A stretch of DNA of 64,000 nucleotides from Malurus cyaneus samueli (taxonomy: Eukaryota > Chordata > Aves > Passeriformes > Maluridae): the NCBI GenBank assembly GCA_009741485.1, contig CM019229.1, positions 347,413-411,412 of the forward strand. Reading direction: 5' to 3'. Below the pieces are notes generated by a model that searched no databases, was not told the DNA's origin, and saw nothing but the letters and a program-made list of their open reading frames with translations. The translations under genes and the position numbers were made by a program. Shown in pieces: positions 60,362 to 64,000 of this stretch. Each line of letters starts with the position of its first letter. Within the stretch, counting starts at the first letter, position 1.

Positions 60362-61649
60362 TCAGTACCCTTCATCTGCCCAGGTGATCTCGTAGTCAGG
60401 ATACTCGGCCTTCAGCTTCTCTGTGGTCACAGCATGGTCAGCTCGTCCAAAGCCCTGCATAGGAAAAAGGGTTCCCAAGGAGAGCTGGTTGGTAACCACC
60501 CATGGGGCACCTCAGCAAGTCCCCAGGGCAATTCTAGCAGCCCTCAGCAGCAGTGAGGCTGCAGAGTCTGTGCCAACTGCTCTGTGGCAGCTGAGCCTGA
60601 CTACAGCTGAGGCTGGTATAGTGCCCAGGCAAGAGGACAGTGCCACCCTGAAGCTGGGAAAACTGGCAGCACCGTGGTCCGAGGACCACCACTCTACTGG
60701 GGCTGCAGCTGGGCTCTGCAGCACAGTCCTGGGCCTGGGTCAGCACCCAGGGACCCCCCACACTGGTAATGGCCCTGAGGGTGCCTCCACTCACCCTTAC
60801 AAGGCCCCTACAGCATCTGACACTCTCGCAGTAATGCCCCCAGGACACACTGACAAAGTGGGAACATGATTATTGTGCAGCCCAATTCTCCCAGCAGAAC
60901 ACAGCGCTGGGGGACCCCAAGGGATTCCAGCACTGCGGGGGACCCTGGGGGCGGCCCTGGGGGTGCTGGGAGTGTGGCAGCCCCACAAGCAGGTGCTCGG
61001 GGGCACACGGGGTGTCCCCCTTTGGCCAAGTACCACTCACCCAAAGGGGCTCTGCGGGGTATCCCCTCCCTGGGGCACTCGGGGGGATCCCCAGGACTCC
61101 CGGGAGCGCCGCCACGCTCACCCCTTCCACCCCCGAGGGGACGCGGTGCCAACTCGGCCGCGCTCAGTGGGACTCCCACCGGGAAGGGATATGCCGCGTC
61201 CACGCGTGGGTCTCCTCGCCATCCGCTTACCACCGAGTACCCGTAGACGTGGATCTTCCTCTCCTCGGAGCGGTGGGAGAGGCGGCCGCCGCCCAGGCAC
61301 TCGCAGCTCAGGCCATGCCGCGCCAGCTCCTCCGCGGTGCGCTCGAACAGGTCGGCTGCGGGAGGGAGCGGGGGCAGAGTGGGGACCCCCGCCTCAGCCA
61401 CCGTCCCGTGATAGGCCGGACCCCAGGGAGCCCCCGCCCGCCCCCAAAGCCCGCTTTCCTCGGCATCCCCAGGCCAGAGTCCCACACCGCACTCCCGGCG
61501 CCCTCACCGTGGTACTCGGCCCAGCCGTGGCCTCGCACGATGTCCTTGGCGGGCGCGCCGGCCCCGCGCACCCGCAGCAGCACGTACTTGAAAACGCCAT
61601 CGCCATCGATCTGCACGTCCGGCACCCGCGACAGCGCCTCACCCGCCAT
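60362..61649 (-). CDS. PHPT1: 14-kDa phosphohistidine phosphatase, complete, 3 coding exons, about 119 aa
   Basis: Removes phosphate from phosphohistidine in proteins such as KCa3.1, TRPV5 and ATP-citrate lyase (known for the family). Exons in transcript order: 61508-61649, 61231-61355, 60362-60454; 360 nt in total, all GT/AG and in frame. The N-terminus has [17 protein letters not shown] with the conserved Lys at residue 21. WAEYH gives His47, equivalent to the catalytic His53 of human. [12 protein letters not shown] and KIHVYGYS form the conserved core, and the C-terminus is [13 protein letters not shown]. The protein is six residues shorter than human because the loop before the catalytic segment is shortened ([15 protein letters not shown]). 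It sits head-to-tail with AJM1 and MAMDC4 on the same strand. It is intact. Confidence 0.97.
60803..61055. repeat. Copy A of a ~245-bp local direct repeat (PHPT1 intron 2)
   Basis: In order it shares blocks with copy B (62168-62412): CTCGCAGTAA, CAGGACACA, GTGCAGCCCA, TGCGGGGGACCCT, GCCCTGGGGG, GTGTGGCAGCCC, TTTGGCCAAGTACCACTCAC and GGGGCTCTGC. I do not recognise it as CR1 or another named avian repeat. Confidence 0.65.
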
Positions 61650-62120
61650 CACCGCCCGCACCCCGCCCCTTCCGGCCCAGCGCCCAACCAGCGCCAGGCT
61701 CCTCCCTCTGCTCCACCCCTTCCGCCCAGCCGGCCAACCACCGCCCGCGGCTGCAGGCCCCGCCCCCAGCGGGGCGGGGAAGCCTCCCTGGAGCGGGCTC
61801 TGCCGGGCAGCGCTGAGGGGAGGGACACGGGCCCTGGCTCGCCTCTGGGAACAGCAGCGGGCAGCGGGGCCGGGCGGCAGCGGTATAGGCGCCCCGGGTG
61901 CAGTGGGTGCGGGGCTTTGGCTGCGGTCCCGCCTCCCCTCCCCTGATCCCAGACCCGGCCCCTCCACGGTCACCCCTCACTGGCGATTTACCCCGGCCCC
62001 GGTCAGACTCCCACCCCCTCCCACCACCCCGCTCGCCCCCCGCGGATCTCTCACCGCGGTCGCTTCCCGCCCTCCCCCGGCAGCGTCCAGGGACCCCCCC
62101 AGCCCTGGCGCCCTGTGCCC
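61100..62120 (-). promoter_or_regulatory. PHPT1: CpG island at the PHPT1 promoter
   Basis: High CpG density covers PHPT1 exons 1-2 and about 450 bp upstream. It contains GCCCCGCCC-like GC boxes (61679 onward: CGCCCGCACCCCGCCCC). No TATA box is seen near the start codon at 61649. Typical of a housekeeping promoter. The exact start site cannot be read from sequence. Confidence 0.55.
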
Positions 62121-62167
62121 AGCGCCCGTGGGATCCCGGGACACCCCGGATTCCTCCAGTCTCTCTT

Positions 62168-62412
62168 GCAGGGCCCCCCCCAGCACCTGACGCTCCCGCA
62201 GTAACACGCCCAGGATACACAGACACGGTGGCGACACGGTCCTGGTGCAGCCCAACAGGGTATGGTCGCTGCGGGACCCTCGGTGTTGGAGGGGCCCTGG
62301 GGCAGGCCCGGGGGGGCTCGGTGTGTGTGGCAGCCCGGTGGGCAGGGGCTGGGCTGTGTGTGGGGTGCCCTCGCTCTGGCCAAGCACTGCTCACCCGAGA
62401 GGGCTCTGCAGC
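62168..62412. repeat. Copy B of the ~245-bp local direct repeat (PHPT1-AJM1 intergenic)
   Basis: Reads CCCGCAGTAA, CAGGATACA, GTGCAGCCCA, TGCGGGACCCT, GCCCTGGGGC, GTGTGGCAGCCC, CTGGCCAAGCACTGCTCAC and AGGGCTCTGC in the same order and spacing as copy A. It probably lies in the AJM1 3'UTR or just beyond it. Confidence 0.65.
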
Positions 62413-62560
62413 GGCTCACTAGACAGTGGGCTCCAGAGCAAACCTCAGGCTGTGCTCCCATCACCCCCCACTCCCCCGGCCCCCTCCCCTTGGTGTCACA
62501 GCCCATGGGGTTCTGACAGGACAGCATGTATCTACAGAGGGGGTGCCCCCTGCCCTGCGT

Positions 62561-64000
<1,440 letters not shown>

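Noticed and set aside
60873..62190. Plus-strand frames of 357 and 392 codons across the PHPT1 locus
   Set aside because: They are antisense shadows of PHPT1 exons and its CpG island.

Overview
This is a vertebrate nuclear window. Short exons with GT/AG introns, CpG-island promoters, AATAAA signals and about fourteen 5'-truncated CR1 LINE fragments point to a bird. The high GC and the gene set suggest a microchromosome; human 9q34.3 genes map to chromosome 17 in chicken (established knowledge; the species here is inferred, not shown). There are no prokaryotic genes, viral genes, CRISPR arrays or tRNA/rRNA genes that I can support.

Layout, left to right: FBXW5 (+, 2211-13480), with a CpG promoter core near 962-1110 sandwiched between two oppositely oriented arrays of a 9-bp minisatellite; TRAF2 (-, 38088-18827) converging on FBXW5, with a long 3'UTR; a CpG-rich TRAF2 promoter zone (39.2-40.8 kb); EDF1 (+, 42418-45099), divergent from TRAF2, behind an array of six CCAAT boxes; MAMDC4 (-, 57262-47429), 28 coding exons that I could join into one intact frame; PHPT1 (-, 61649-60362); and the C-terminal part of AJM1 (-, 64000-62561, cut by the window edge). 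The order AJM1-PHPT1-MAMDC4-EDF1-TRAF2-FBXW5 is the same as in human 9q34.3.

The genes do not form one pathway: FBXW5 is a CRL4/SCF substrate receptor, TRAF2 a TNF-receptor signalling adaptor and E3, EDF1 a ribosome-collision sensor and transcriptional coactivator, MAMDC4 an apical endosomal glycoprotein, PHPT1 a phosphohistidine phosphatase and AJM1 an epithelial junction protein. The region is a conserved, gene-dense synteny block rather than a new system.

Points that merit a second look: the mirror-image minisatellite with a GC-skew flip centred on the FBXW5 promoter; a one-base deficit in EDF1 exon 1 that breaks the frame after codon 6; a TRAF2 zinc-finger exon (expected about 162 nt) that I could not find in its 10.5-kb intron; a serine-rich insertion in TRAF2; possible N-terminally extended TRAF2 forms; the six-CCAAT cluster; and an unclassified ~245-bp direct repeat on both sides of PHPT1 exons 1-2. 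Exon limits were read by eye from splice sites and reading frame and could be off by a few bases where stated.
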